This document shows positions 26,074 through 34,865 of a DNA stretch of 64,000 nt, in pieces. The first letter of the stretch is position 1. Each line of letters opens with the position of its first letter. This DNA is from Streptomyces fagopyri (GTDB lineage Bacteria; Actinomycetota; Actinomycetes; Streptomycetales; Streptomycetaceae). The notes beneath the pieces were generated by a model. It saw only the letters and a program-made list of their open reading frames with translations, did no database searches and was not told the DNA's origin. The stretch spans positions 6,324,001 through 6,388,000 of the forward strand of contig NZ_CP045643.1 in assembly GCF_009498275.1 (NCBI RefSeq), given 5' to 3'. Both the position numbers and the translations under genes were made by a program.

Positions 26074-26895
26074 TCAGCCGCGCAGCTCCAGCAGCACAGC
26101 GTCCGTGAACGGTGTCCACGCCTGCGCCGCCCACGGCCCGAACGCCCGGTCCGTGAGGGCGACGCACGCGGCGCGCAGCACCGGATCGATCCACAGGAAC
26201 GTACCGGACTGCCCGAAGTGGCCGAAGGTACGCGGCGAGGACGAGGTGCCCGTCCAGTGCGGGGACTTGGAGTCACGGATCTCGAAGCCGAGCCCCCAGT
26301 CGTTGGGGTTCTGGTGGCCGTATCCGGGCAGCACCCCCTTCGTGCCGGGGTACTGCACGGTCATCGCGTCCGCCACCGTCCGCGCGTCCAGGAGCCGGGG
26401 TGCCTGGACCTCCGCCGCGAACCGCACCAGGTCCGCCACCGTCGACACCCCGTCCTTGGCGGGCGAGCCGTCCAGCGACGTCCCCGTCATGCCCAGCGGC
26501 TCCAGTACCGCCTGCCGCAGGTACTCCGGGAAGGAGATGTCCGTCGCCTTGGCGATGTGGTCCCCGAGGACCTCGAACCCGGCGTTGGAGTACAGCCGCC
26601 GCTCCCCGGGCGGGGACGTCACCCGGTGCTCGTCGAAGGCGAGCCCCGAGGTGTGCGCGAGGAGATGGCGGACTGTCGAGCCGGCCGGACCCGCCGGCTC
26701 GTCGAGATCGACGGCCCCCTCCTCGTACGCGACGAGCGCGGCGTACGCGGCGAGCGGCTTGGTGACCGAGGCGAGGCGGAAGCGGTGGTCGACCGGACCG
26801 TACGACCCCGTCACCGTGCCGTCCGCGCGGACGACGGCCGCGGCGGCCGTGGGGACGGGCCAGTTCTCGATCAACGCCAGACTGCGCAGGGACAT
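26074..26895 (-). CDS. Serine hydrolase, class C beta-lactamase/DD-peptidase fold
   Basis: 273 residues, shorter than the 350-400 typical of AmpC. The active-site motifs are SVTK (Ser43-Lys46), YSN (about 101-103) and HFGQSG near residue 230, in the place of KTG/HxG. No signal peptide, so it is cytoplasmic and more likely an esterase or peptidase than a secreted beta-lactamase. Just upstream in the same direction (19 bp) is a GNAT gene. Confidence 0.85.
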   Translation of the reverse strand: MSLRSLALIENWPVPTAAAAVVRADGTVTGSYGPVDHRFRLASVTKPLAAYAALVAYEEGAVDLDEPAGPAGSTVRHLLAHTSGLAFDEHRVTSPPGERRLYSNAGFEVLGDHIAKATDISFPEYLRQAVLEPLGMTGTSLDGSPAKDGVSTVADLVRFAAEVQAPRLLDARTVADAMTVQYPGTKGVLPGYGHQNPNDWGLGFEIRDSKSPHWTGTSSSPRTFGHFGQSGTFLWIDPVLRAACVALTDRAFGPWAAQAWTPFTDAVLLELRG

Positions 26896-26914
26896 GCGTA
26901 CGAGCCTAAGCGGC

Positions 26915-27385
26915 TCAGAGGCGGAGCCGCATCGAGGGGTCCGGCTTGCGCACGAACCCGAGCGACGCGTACAGCGGCTCGGCCTCCGGGGACGCGTTCA
27001 GGTCGACCTGGGGCACGCCCCGCTCGCGGAACCAGTCGAGCAGCGTCTCCACGCACGCCCGCGCGTACCCCCGGCGCCGCATGCCGGGGTCGGTGGCGAC
27101 GCTGAAGACGTGACCGACCGCGCCCCGTGGATTGCCGGGCCGCCCGATCCGGTACTCGATGGTCCCGGCGACGAGCGCCGCCAGCGCGTCCGGCCGGCCG
27201 GGGTGGTCGACGACGAAGGCCGCGAAGTCCCCGTCGGGCCGGCCCAGCCTGCCGGATATCGTCGGGAGGGAGTCCGCGTGCCAGAGCGTGGAGCCGTCGG
27301 TGGTGAAGACGGAGTCGAGCATCACCTGGCGCAGGCGGAGCACTTCCCGGGCGTCCTCGGGCACGGCACGGCGTACGAGAATCAT
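26915..27385 (-). CDS. GNAT-family N-acetyltransferase
   Basis: 156 residues from the ATG at 27385 (MILVRRAVPEDAREV); the longer frame enters the MerR promoter and is rejected. The acetyl-CoA loop motif is FSVATDPGMRRRGYARA and the C-terminal strand is LYASLGFVRKPDPSM. The acceptor is unknown. It lies 19 bp before the serine hydrolase on the same strand and is divergent from the merR-type gene. Confidence 0.85.
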   Translation of the reverse strand: MILVRRAVPEDAREVLRLRQVMLDSVFTTDGSTLWHADSLPTISGRLGRPDGDFAAFVVDHPGRPDALAALVAGTIEYRIGRPGNPRGAVGHVFSVATDPGMRRRGYARACVETLLDWFRERGVPQVDLNASPEAEPLYASLGFVRKPDPSMRLRL

Positions 27386-27457
27386 GATCCGCACGGTAGC
27401 CAGCGCACCCCGCGGACGTCCCGCGTTTCGCGGTGGTCGTCTTTTACCGGAATCCGC

Positions 27458-27496
27458 TTGCTTGGAGTGCACTCCAAGGTTTTAGCGTGGAGGCCA
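27458..27496 (+). promoter_or_regulatory. MerR-type promoter with 18-bp palindrome, apparently leaderless
   Basis: -35 TTGCTT (27458-27463), a 19-bp spacer, and -10 TAGCGT (27483-27488). The long spacer is the hallmark of MerR-activated promoters. Inside it lies the perfect palindrome CTTGGAGTGCACTCCAAG (27461-27478). A start site about 7 nt after the -10 falls at 27495-27496, the A of the ATG, so the mRNA may have no leader. Confidence 0.75.
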
Positions 27497-27975
27497 TGAC
27501 GGTGATGGAGACCACGGCCGAGGCCGCCGAGACCGGCACCAGGACCGATGTGTGCGCGGCGCCCCCCGAGCGGCAGCGGCGCCCGGACGGCCAGGACAGC
27601 TACACGATCAGCGAGGTCGTCGCCTTCACCGGCCTGTCCGCGCACACCCTGCGCTGGTACGAGCGGATCGGTCTCATGCCGCACATCGACCGCTCGCACA
27701 CCGGGCAGCGCCGGTACAGCAACCGCGACCTGGACTGGCTGAGCCTCGTCGGCAAGCTCCGGCTCACCGGGATGCCGGTCGCCGACATGGTGCGGTACGC
27801 GGAACTGGTGCGGGAGGGCGACGAGACCTATCGCGCGCGCTTCGAGCTCCTGGAAGCCACCCGCCGGGACGTGCAGGCGCGGATCGCCGAGCTCCAGGAC
27901 ACCCTGGCGGTCCTCGACCACAAGATCAGTTTCTACGCGGACGCCGGGCGACCCCTGGCGTCGGAGAGGTCCTGA
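27496..27975 (+). CDS. MerR-family transcriptional regulator
   Basis: 159 residues from the ATG at 27496; GTG 27502 or ATG 27505 are alternatives with better-placed GGAGG. After a 33-residue flexible head the HTH reads YTISEVVAFTGLSAHTLRWY, followed by ERIGLMPHI, RRYSNRDLDWL and a dimerisation coiled coil (AELQDTLAVLDHKISFY). No metal-binding cysteines are at the C-terminus, so it likely responds to an organic or redox signal. Its stop overlaps the start of an aldo/keto reductase (TGATG), and its own promoter carries the operator, so it should autoregulate and control that enzyme. Confidence 0.88.
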   Translation: MTVMETTAEAAETGTRTDVCAAPPERQRRPDGQDSYTISEVVAFTGLSAHTLRWYERIGLMPHIDRSHTGQRRYSNRDLDWLSLVGKLRLTGMPVADMVRYAELVREGDETYRARFELLEATRRDVQARIAELQDTLAVLDHKISFYADAGRPLASERS

Positions 27976-28991
27976 TGACGGACAGCAAGATCGCGAAGGT
28001 ACGGCTCGGCACCGACGGCCCCGAGGTCGGGGCGCAGGGTCTGGGCTGCATGGGCATGAGCTTCGCGTACGGGCCCACCGACGCCGACGAGGCGCGGGCC
28101 ACCCTGGAACGGGCGCTGGAACTCGGCGTCACGCTCTTCGACACCGCGGACGCCTACGGCCAGGGCGCGAACGAGACGTTCCTGTCCCCGTTCTTCAAGG
28201 CGCACCGGGACGAGCTCGTCATCGCGACGAAGTTCGGCCTGTCGATCCCGCCGGACAACCCGACGAAGCGGGTCGTCCGCAACGACGCCCCCTACATCCG
28301 CCAGGCCGTCGAGGCGAGCCTGCGGCGGCTGGACGTCGAGGTGATCGACCTCTACTACATGCACCGCCGTGACGTGAACATCCCCATCGAGGAGACCGTC
28401 GGGGTCATGTCCGAACTGGTGCGCGAGGGCAAGGTCAAGCACCTCGGGCTCAGCGAGGTCACCGGCGGGGAGCTGCGTGCCGCCCAGGCCGTGCATCCGA
28501 TCACGGCCGTGCAGTCGGAGTGGTCGCTGTTCAGCCGTGACATCGAGGCCGGCGTGGTTCCGGCGGCCGGTGAGCTGGGCGTGGCGCTCGTCCCGTACTC
28601 GCCGCTCGGGCGCGGCTTCCTGACCGGATCGTTCGCCAACGCGGACACGGATCTCACCGAATCCGACTTCCGCCGTCAGCAGCCCCGCTTCACCGGTGAC
28701 AACGCGGCCGTCAACGCCGCCCTGCTGGAGCCGGTACGCGCGACGGCCGAGGCGCACGGCGTCTCTCTCGGCCAGGTCGCGCTGGCCTGGGTGCAGCGGC
28801 AGGCCGCGTCGTACGGGGTGTCGGCGGTGCCGATCCCGGGGACGCGCAGGCGCGGCCGGGTCGAGGAGAACGCGGCGGCCACGCGGATCGTCCTCGGCGA
28901 CGAGGAGATGGCGCTGCTGGAGCCGATCGCCTCGAAGGTGGCGGGGGAGCGGTACGCGGACATGTCGTTCTCGTCGGCGGGACGGGAGTAG
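27975..28991 (+). CDS. Aldo/keto reductase
   Basis: 338 residues, overlapping the merR stop. The AKR tetrad is complete: Asp56 and Tyr61 in LFDTADAYG, Lys86 in IATKFG, His130 in YYMHRRD. The C-terminal NADPH-binding segment VPIPGTRRRGRVEENAAA is present. It reduces aldehydes or ketones with NADPH. Co-transcription with a MerR regulator and a MerR-type promoter points to stress-inducible carbonyl detoxification. Confidence 0.92.
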   Translation: MTDSKIAKVRLGTDGPEVGAQGLGCMGMSFAYGPTDADEARATLERALELGVTLFDTADAYGQGANETFLSPFFKAHRDELVIATKFGLSIPPDNPTKRVVRNDAPYIRQAVEASLRRLDVEVIDLYYMHRRDVNIPIEETVGVMSELVREGKVKHLGLSEVTGGELRAAQAVHPITAVQSEWSLFSRDIEAGVVPAAGELGVALVPYSPLGRGFLTGSFANADTDLTESDFRRQQPRFTGDNAAVNAALLEPVRATAEAHGVSLGQVALAWVQRQAASYGVSAVPIPGTRRRGRVEENAAATRIVLGDEEMALLEPIASKVAGERYADMSFSSAGRE

Positions 28992-29045
28992 GACCGCGGC
29001 GTCACCGCAGCCGCACAGCTCCGCCCGTGGCGCTGACGGCGTGCC

Positions 29046-29900
29046 TCACAGCTCCGCCAGCAGCTCCGCCTTCTTCCTCGTGAACTCCTCGTCCGTGACC
29101 AGCCCCGCCTCGTGCAGCTCGCCGAGGTGGCGGATGCGGTCGGCGATGTCGGCCGGGTCGCGGCGGGGAGCGGGGACCGCGGTCACGGCCGCGGGGCCCG
29201 AGGCCCGTACCGCGGCGAGCACCGAGGCCGCGAACGGGAGCGACTCGTGGACGGGCCCGTAACCGAGTCCGAAGACGACCGCGGCCGGATCCTGGTCCGC
29301 CTGGGCGGGCTGTGCGACGGCGGGTTCGCGGCGCAGCAGCCGCAGATGACCCTCGAAGACCTCGGGGGAGCGCCACTCGACCCCGCTCAGCCCGGCGACC
29401 GGGAAGATCTGGTCGCCGGCCTTCCACTTGGCGGAGGACGCGCCGGTCCAGAACCAGCGGAAGGACACCGAGGTGCCGTCGAAGGCCGCCTTCCCGTCGT
29501 ACGCCTTGAAGCGCAGCGGCGCCTCGGGCGCCGCGACGAGGTGGCGCTCGACGGGGCCGGCGTCCCCGGTGAGCCGGGCGCGCAGCTCGTCGGCGTAGTA
29601 CTCGGCGAGGGTCTCCCGGTCGGCGGGCAGGACCAGCCGGTAGGGGTCGCACCCCTCCTTCAGCTGCCCGGCGGCCGCGTCCATCAGCGGGTCGGCGCCC
29701 ACCCTGGGGACGGCGTGCAGCACGACCGTGCCGCGCCTGCCCGGCGTCAGTGTGACCGCCCCGATCGCCTCCAGCGGGACCCGGCGTTCGCCGAGCGACT
29801 GGAACAGCTTCGGTGTACGGATCCCCCGCTCGAAGCGGATGAGCACGGAGTCGGACTCGAACTCCCAGGCGGCATGAAATCCGGCCAGTACGTCACCCAT
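29046..29900 (-). CDS. DUF4429 protein with C-terminal SHOCT motif
   Basis: 284 residues from the ATG at 29900 (MGDVLAGFHAAWEF). Two DUF4429-type beta modules are seen: VLIRFERGIRTPKLFQSLGE early on, and FDGTSVSFRWFWTG around residue 145. The last about 33 residues (IADRIRHLGELHEAGLVTDE and on) are a SHOCT short helical domain. Its modules resemble PH-like domains that may bind membranes. Function unknown; unrelated to its neighbours as far as I can see. Confidence 0.8.
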   Translation of the reverse strand: MGDVLAGFHAAWEFESDSVLIRFERGIRTPKLFQSLGERRVPLEAIGAVTLTPGRRGTVVLHAVPRVGADPLMDAAAGQLKEGCDPYRLVLPADRETLAEYYADELRARLTGDAGPVERHLVAAPEAPLRFKAYDGKAAFDGTSVSFRWFWTGASSAKWKAGDQIFPVAGLSGVEWRSPEVFEGHLRLLRREPAVAQPAQADQDPAAVVFGLGYGPVHESLPFAASVLAAVRASGPAAVTAVPAPRRDPADIADRIRHLGELHEAGLVTDEEFTRKKAELLAEL

Positions 29901-29967
29901 GCGGGCCATCGTAAGCGGCGCGCCCGCCGGAGTCCCCTCCTCGGGCGGGCCGCACTTTTCCGGTCCT

Positions 29968-31185
29968 CTACGCGCGTCCTGCCGCCGAGGCGTCGGTCAG
30001 ACCCTGTCGGCAGGTGTCGTCGTCGTGGGCGCACCGCACCGTGTCGTACGCGCCGACGCCGATGTCCGCGAAGTTGCGCAGGCTCTCCGTGCCCGGCTCG
30101 AAATAGCCGCCGTGGCCCTTGGCGCCCCGGGCGGACAGCACTCGCGCGCCGAACGCCTTCGACACCGGGTCGGCGCCGTGTCCGAGGCCGCCGAACTCGA
30201 GGTACGGGACGTCCTGGATCCAGTCGTCGGAGTCCCGCATCGCCCAGACCCGGGCCGTGGTGCGCAGTGCCGTCGTGTTGTCGGCGCGCATGCCGGGACT
30301 GCCCGCGACCGCTATGTCCGAGACCCGGGAGGGCAGTGAGTGGGCGGCGACGCCGCAGAGCACCGAGCCGTAGCTGTGGCAGTACAGGGCGACGGGCGCC
30401 TTGCCGGGCAGCGCGCGCAGCAGCGCGTTCAGCCGGACCGCGCCCTCCTGCGCGCGGACGCCGGTGGCCGCGTCCATGCCGAGTCCGCTGGGCGCGGTGT
30501 AGTCGGCCCACGCGATCACGGCCGTACGGGTCCCGGGGCTGGCCGCGCGCTCCGCCCCGTACAGGGACGTCGCCATGCCGACCGGCGCCGAGTACTTCTT
30601 GTTGGTGCGCTGGAAGGTGAGCAGGTCGGTGTCGACGCCGGGTACCACGACGGAGATCCGCCGGGCCCTGTCGAGGTTGCCGAAGACCTCGGCGACCCGC
30701 CCCGAGCCCATGGGATCGAAGGCGAGGAACCTGCGGCCCTTGTGCAGCATCGCCTCGTAGCGGTGCATGCGGCGGCCGGCCTCCTGCTGCCCGAGGGCCG
30801 AGAGCCGGTTGTCGTGCATGCGCTTGAGCTCGATCCTGCGCTGCTGCCCGATGGCGATGCGGTTGGCCGTGTAGCGCAGCCGCACGGGCGCGCCGTTCAT
30901 GTTGCCGACCGCGAGCGGGTAGCGGTGCGCCAGCCGGCCGCGCTGGCGGGCGTCGAGCGAGGCGAAGAAGCGGGACAGGCGCCCCGGTGCGGACTCGGGG
31001 TCCGGGAGAGCCTCTCCGGCGACCCGGCCGTGCTCCCACGCGGAGCGGGACGCCTGGAGGGGCGTCGCCCCCCGATGGCTGTGGACCGCGGTCCAGCCAC
31101 TGGTGGCCAGCATCACGAAAACCACGGCCAGCGCGAGCAACGCACGCCAGACGTTCAGTTGAGGGGATGTCTCGAAGGAAGTCAC
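29968..31185 (-). CDS. Secreted/membrane-anchored alpha/beta hydrolase (DUF1023 type)
   Basis: 405 residues. A single hydrophobic segment at about 13-33 (ALLALAVVFVMLATSGW) acts as signal anchor. The alpha/beta-hydrolase core follows: ISVVVPGVDTDL strand, nucleophile elbow LYCHSYGSVLCG (GxSxG-like, Ser in HSYGS), and a late His in AKGHGGYFEPGTES. The family is common in Actinobacteria and generally of unknown substrate. There is an Arg/His-rich helical region before the core. Confidence 0.8.
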   Translation of the reverse strand: MTSFETSPQLNVWRALLALAVVFVMLATSGWTAVHSHRGATPLQASRSAWEHGRVAGEALPDPESAPGRLSRFFASLDARQRGRLAHRYPLAVGNMNGAPVRLRYTANRIAIGQQRRIELKRMHDNRLSALGQQEAGRRMHRYEAMLHKGRRFLAFDPMGSGRVAEVFGNLDRARRISVVVPGVDTDLLTFQRTNKKYSAPVGMATSLYGAERAASPGTRTAVIAWADYTAPSGLGMDAATGVRAQEGAVRLNALLRALPGKAPVALYCHSYGSVLCGVAAHSLPSRVSDIAVAGSPGMRADNTTALRTTARVWAMRDSDDWIQDVPYLEFGGLGHGADPVSKAFGARVLSARGAKGHGGYFEPGTESLRNFADIGVGAYDTVRCAHDDDTCRQGLTDASAAGRA

Positions 31186-31316
31186 TGAGAGGACACCCTA
31201 GGAGAAGAGGCGTGGCTCCCGTTAAACGAGTGGTGGGGATCACGTTTCTGGCGGGGTAATTGGGGCAAAGCGGGTTCAGTTTCAGATAAATAGTGACGTT
31301 GTGTGCCCAGAGTTGC

Positions 31317-31976
31317 TCATTCCGTGCGCCACTTCTCCGCCAATGCGGGCCCCAGATGGTCGAGATGCGCGACGGTCAGCGCGCGGATCGCCTCGACGCT
31401 GCCGTCCTCGCCCGCGCCCCACATCCGGCCCGTCACCCGCATCACCCCGCCGAACACGGCCACCGCGACCCGCGGTCTCGGATCCGTCTCCACGTCGACC
31501 CCCTCGCGCTCGGCGATCACCCGGGCGATCTCGTCCTCCAGCTCGGCGGAACGGCGCAGATGGGCGGCGAGCAGCGCGGGCGTCGACTCGATCAACTGGT
31601 AGGCGCGCATGTGCAGTTCCATCGGCACCACCGCCTCGACCGCCTCGCCGATGGTGTCCCAGCCCTCCAGCACGGCACGCCGAAGCGCCTCCAACGGGGC
31701 TTCGTGGGGCGGACGTTCACGGACGGCGGCGAGGAAGCGCGACTCGGCGATGCCCTGGGTGAACAGGGCGACGTCCTCCTTGCCCGCGAAATAGCGGAAG
31801 AAGGTCCGCTGCGAGACGTCGACGGCCTCCGCGATCTCGTCCACGGTCGTGCGCTCGTATCCCTGTGTCACGAACAGTTCGAGGGCGGCCCGCAGCAGCG
31901 CGTCCCGGGTGCGCTGCTTCTTGCGCTCGCGCAGGCCCGGACGCTGCGCCATCGATGTGAAGGAGGTCATCTCCAT
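31317..31976 (-). CDS. TetR-family regulator, probable repressor of the adjacent exporter
   Basis: 219 residues; HTH region RDALLRAALELFVTQGYERT then VDEIAEAVDVSQRTFFRYFA. The C-terminal part is a ligand pocket with no clear family. It is divergent from a 14-helix drug exporter with 111 bp between starts, the classic layout for a TetR repressor that releases the exporter gene when bound to the exported compound. GTGACAG/CTGTCAC arms in the gap are its likely site. Confidence 0.88.
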   Translation of the reverse strand: MEMTSFTSMAQRPGLRERKKQRTRDALLRAALELFVTQGYERTTVDEIAEAVDVSQRTFFRYFAGKEDVALFTQGIAESRFLAAVRERPPHEAPLEALRRAVLEGWDTIGEAVEAVVPMELHMRAYQLIESTPALLAAHLRRSAELEDEIARVIAEREGVDVETDPRPRVAVAVFGGVMRVTGRMWGAGEDGSVEAIRALTVAHLDHLGPALAEKWRTE

Positions 31977-32024
31977 GGGGTCCTCTTCTGTTCTCCCGCC
32001 CAGCTCAGCGTACTCGTGGGTGAC

Positions 32025-32088
32025 GTGACAGTTGCCGACTTGTGAACTGGTTTGTCAATTGTCAGCGGCTGTCACTAGCCTCGGCGCA
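32025..32088 (+). promoter_or_regulatory. Exporter promoter and candidate TetR operator
   Basis: -35 TTGTCA (32052-32057), 18-bp spacer, -10 TAGCCT (32076-32081). The expected start site, 32088, is the A of the exporter's ATG, suggesting a leaderless mRNA; no ribosome site is present. GTGACAG (32025-32031) and CTGTCAC (32069-32075) are inverted arms around the -35, and CAATTG lies between TTGTCA copies. Confidence 0.62.
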
Positions 32089-33710
32089 TGACTAGTCAGA
32101 CCACCATCGACACGGCGGGGTCCGGAGACAGGACACCGGTCGCCCCGCCGGATCGGCCGGGGCCCTCCGGGCTGCGCGGCCACCCGTGGTTCACCCTGTT
32201 CACCGTGGCCGTCGGCGTCATGATGGTCGCCCTGGACGGCACCATCGTCGCCATCGCCAACCCGGCCATCCAGAAGGACCTGGGCGCGAGCTTCGCCGAG
32301 GTCCAGTGGATCACCAACGGATACTTCCTCGCGCTCGCGGTCACGCTGATCACCGCGGGCAAGCTCGGCGACCGCTTCGGGCACCGCCAGACCTTCCTGA
32401 TCGGTGTGGTCGGCTTCGCCGCGGCCTCCGGGGCCATCGGCCTGTCCGACAGTATCGCCCTGGTGGTCACGTTCCGTGTCTTCCAGGGTCTGTTCGGCGC
32501 GCTGCTCATGCCGGCCGCGCTCGGCCTGCTGCGCGCCACCTTCCCGGCCGAGAAGCTGAACATGGCGATCGGCATCTGGGGCATGGTCATCGGCGCCTCC
32601 ACCGCGGGCGGCCCGATCCTCGGCGGCCTGCTGGTCCAGCACGTGAGCTGGCAGTCGGTCTTCTTCATCAACGTCCCGGTCGGTGTCGCCGCGCTGGTCC
32701 TCGGCCTGCTGATCCTGACCGACCACCGTGCGCGGAACGCCCCGCGCTCCTTCGACATCCCCGGTATCGCCCTGCTCTCCGGCGCCATGTTCTGCCTGGT
32801 CTGGGCGCTCATCAAGGCCCCGGCCTGGGGCTGGGGCTCCGGTCTGACCTGGGCCTTCCTGGCCGCCTCGGTACTGGGCTTCGGCCTCTTCGCCCTGTGG
32901 GAGACACGGGTCGCGGAGCCGCTCATCCCGCTGGGACTGTTCCGCTCCGTACCGCTGTCGGCGGGCGTGGTCCTCATGGTGCTGATGGCGATCGCCTTCC
33001 TGGGCGGCCTGTTCTTCGTCACCTTCTATCTGCAGAACGTCCACGGCATGAGCCCGGTCGACGCCGGACTGCACCTGCTCCCGCTCACCGGAATGATGAT
33101 CGTGGGCTCCCCGCTGGCCGGCGCCCTGATCACCAGGACGGGCCCGCGCATCCCGCTGGCGGGCGGCATGGTCCTCACCGCGGTCTCCATGTACGGCATG
33201 TCGACGCTGGACACGGGCACCGGCAGCGCCGTCATGTCGCTCTGGTTCGGCGGCCTCGGTCTGGGGCTCGCCCCGGTCATGGTCGGTGCCACCGAGGTCA
33301 TCGTGGGCAACGCGCCGATGGAGCTCTCCGGTGTCGCCGGCGGTCTCCAGCAGGCCGCGATGCAGATCGGCGGAAGCCTCGGTACGGCGGTCCTGGGCGC
33401 CGTGATGGCCTCCAAGGTCGACGGCGACCTCGCGGGCAACTGGGCCGAGGCCAAGCTTCCGCCGCTCACCCCGGCCCAGCTCGACCAGGCCTCGCAGGCC
33501 GTCCAGGTCGGTTCGGCGCCGGTGGCCAAGGGCACCCCGGCCGGGCTCGCGGAGAAGATCACGACCGTCGCCCACGACACCTTCATCTCCGGCATGAGCC
33601 TGGCCTGCATGGTCGCCGCCGTGGTGGCCGTGGTGGCGGTCTTCGTCGCGCTGCTCACCAAGCGGGGCGAGAACGCGGACGCCGCGGGAGCAGGTGGCGG
33701 TCACATCTGA
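32088..33710 (+). CDS. MFS multidrug exporter, DHA2 (EmrB/QacA) family
   Basis: 540 residues with about 14 membrane helices. Motif C-type and family markers: ALDGTIVAIANPAIQKDLGA in helix 1, GKLGDRFGHRQ (motif A loop), GPILGGLL in helix 5. These are proton-coupled exporters of drugs or the host's own metabolites. Regulated by the divergent TetR gene. The last 15 residues are Gly/Ala-rich and cytoplasmic. Substrate unknown; no biosynthetic cluster lies beside it. Confidence 0.92.
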   Translation: MTSQTTIDTAGSGDRTPVAPPDRPGPSGLRGHPWFTLFTVAVGVMMVALDGTIVAIANPAIQKDLGASFAEVQWITNGYFLALAVTLITAGKLGDRFGHRQTFLIGVVGFAAASGAIGLSDSIALVVTFRVFQGLFGALLMPAALGLLRATFPAEKLNMAIGIWGMVIGASTAGGPILGGLLVQHVSWQSVFFINVPVGVAALVLGLLILTDHRARNAPRSFDIPGIALLSGAMFCLVWALIKAPAWGWGSGLTWAFLAASVLGFGLFALWETRVAEPLIPLGLFRSVPLSAGVVLMVLMAIAFLGGLFFVTFYLQNVHGMSPVDAGLHLLPLTGMMIVGSPLAGALITRTGPRIPLAGGMVLTAVSMYGMSTLDTGTGSAVMSLWFGGLGLGLAPVMVGATEVIVGNAPMELSGVAGGLQQAAMQIGGSLGTAVLGAVMASKVDGDLAGNWAEAKLPPLTPAQLDQASQAVQVGSAPVAKGTPAGLAEKITTVAHDTFISGMSLACMVAAVVAVVAVFVALLTKRGENADAAGAGGGHI

Positions 33711-34008
33711 CCGTCGATTCCCGCTCGGTTTCACCCGTCCGGGTGACACCGCTCAAGATCCCGCCCGTTCGGCGCGCGCCGCAGGTCACAGTGGGTCACG
33801 TCCTCCGCACGAACAGGGGGGCGAACGGATCTGCGGCGCGCTGTCGGAGGGGGGCAGCGCGCCCGCAGTCCCGAAGGCGCGGGGGCGCCTGCCGGGGCAC
33901 GGGGAACACGGGACCTCACGGGCGCGGGGAACACGCGACTTCGCCGGGGCGGAGAGCACGCGACCGCCCGGAGCCGGCCCCACTCCCGGCACGGCGCCCC
34001 CGCGCGTG
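33711..34008. repeat. Intergenic region with hairpin and GGGGAACACG repeats
   Basis: No gene seen. TCACCCG-TC-CGGGTGA (33731-33746) could end the exporter mRNA. From about 33895 to 33965 three imperfect copies of a roughly 27-bp unit with core CGGGGAACACG(G/C)GAC occur; the last is diverged. They resemble the abundant Streptomyces GCGCGGGGAAC element also seen near 20070. Confidence 0.55.
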
Positions 34009-34785
34009 TCAGTGCGCGGGCTCCTCCGCCACCCCGGGTGCGGGATGGCGGACGGTGTCCCGGACGCCCGACAGCGCGGCGACCTCCGCGCGCAGCGCCC
34101 GCACCTCCTCCGTCAGTGCCTCGATCGCCGCCGTCTGCCGGCGCTCCTCCACGTCGTCCTTCTCGAAGCGCGAGATGAACCACGCCGCGATGTTCGCGGT
34201 GACCACACCGAGCAGGGCGATGCCGGAGAGCATCAGACCGACCGCGAGGACACGGCCCATCCCGGTGGTCGGCGCGTGGTCCCCGTACCCCACCGTCGTC
34301 ATCGTCGTGAACGACCACCACACCGCGTCGCCCAGCGTCTTGATGTTCCCGTTCGGAGACTCCCGCTCCACCGACAGCACCGCGAGCGAACCGAACATGA
34401 GCAGCCCGACCACCGCGCCCCCGACATACGTCGTCAGCCGGATCTGCGAGGCCATCCGGGCCCGCCGCCCGACCAGAGTCAGTGTGGCGACCAGCCGCAG
34501 CAGCCGCAGCGGCTGAAGGATCGGCAGGATCACCGCGCACAGGTCCAGCCAGTGCGTCCGGACGAACTCCTTGCGACGGCGGACCAGCAGGAGCCGTACG
34601 AGGTAGTCGGTGGCGAACGACCCCCACACCGTCCACTCCACCACCGTGCACGCCACCGTCACGGCGGGACTCGCGTCACTGTCCACGATCGGCACGGCGT
34701 AGGCCAGGGCGAACGCCACCGCGAGCGCCAGCAGGGGCCGTTGCGTGCGCTGCTCCCAACGGACCTGCGCCGATAGCTCTTTCAT
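34009..34785 (-). CDS. Voltage-gated-type potassium channel
   Basis: 258 residues. Membrane helices at about 17-35, 43-65, 78-98 and 120-140 correspond to a voltage-sensor-like S1-S5; the S4-like part RLLRLVATLTLVGRRAR has spaced arginines. The selectivity filter is TTVGYGD (163-169), followed by S6 (LAVGLMLSGIALLGVVTANI). The C-terminus (about 205-240) is a coiled coil (RQTAAIEALTEEVRALRAEV) likely to hold the tetramer. It conducts potassium across the cytoplasmic membrane. Confidence 0.9.
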   Translation of the reverse strand: MKELSAQVRWEQRTQRPLLALAVAFALAYAVPIVDSDASPAVTVACTVVEWTVWGSFATDYLVRLLLVRRRKEFVRTHWLDLCAVILPILQPLRLLRLVATLTLVGRRARMASQIRLTTYVGGAVVGLLMFGSLAVLSVERESPNGNIKTLGDAVWWSFTTMTTVGYGDHAPTTGMGRVLAVGLMLSGIALLGVVTANIAAWFISRFEKDDVEERRQTAAIEALTEEVRALRAEVAALSGVRDTVRHPAPGVAEEPAH

Positions 34786-34807
34786 ACCCGCATCGTAGAA
34801 AGAAAGA

Positions 34808-34842
34808 CGGAGGGGCGGCGGAGCTCCGGGCTCCGCCGCCCC
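34808..34842 (-). terminator. aceE terminator
   Basis: A perfect 15-bp stem, GAGGGGCGGCGGAGC with its complement (34808-34822 and 34828-34842), loop of 5 nt, 23 bp beyond the aceE stop. Confidence 0.88.
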
Positions 34843-34865
34843 TCTCGCGACCGGTGTACGCGGGT

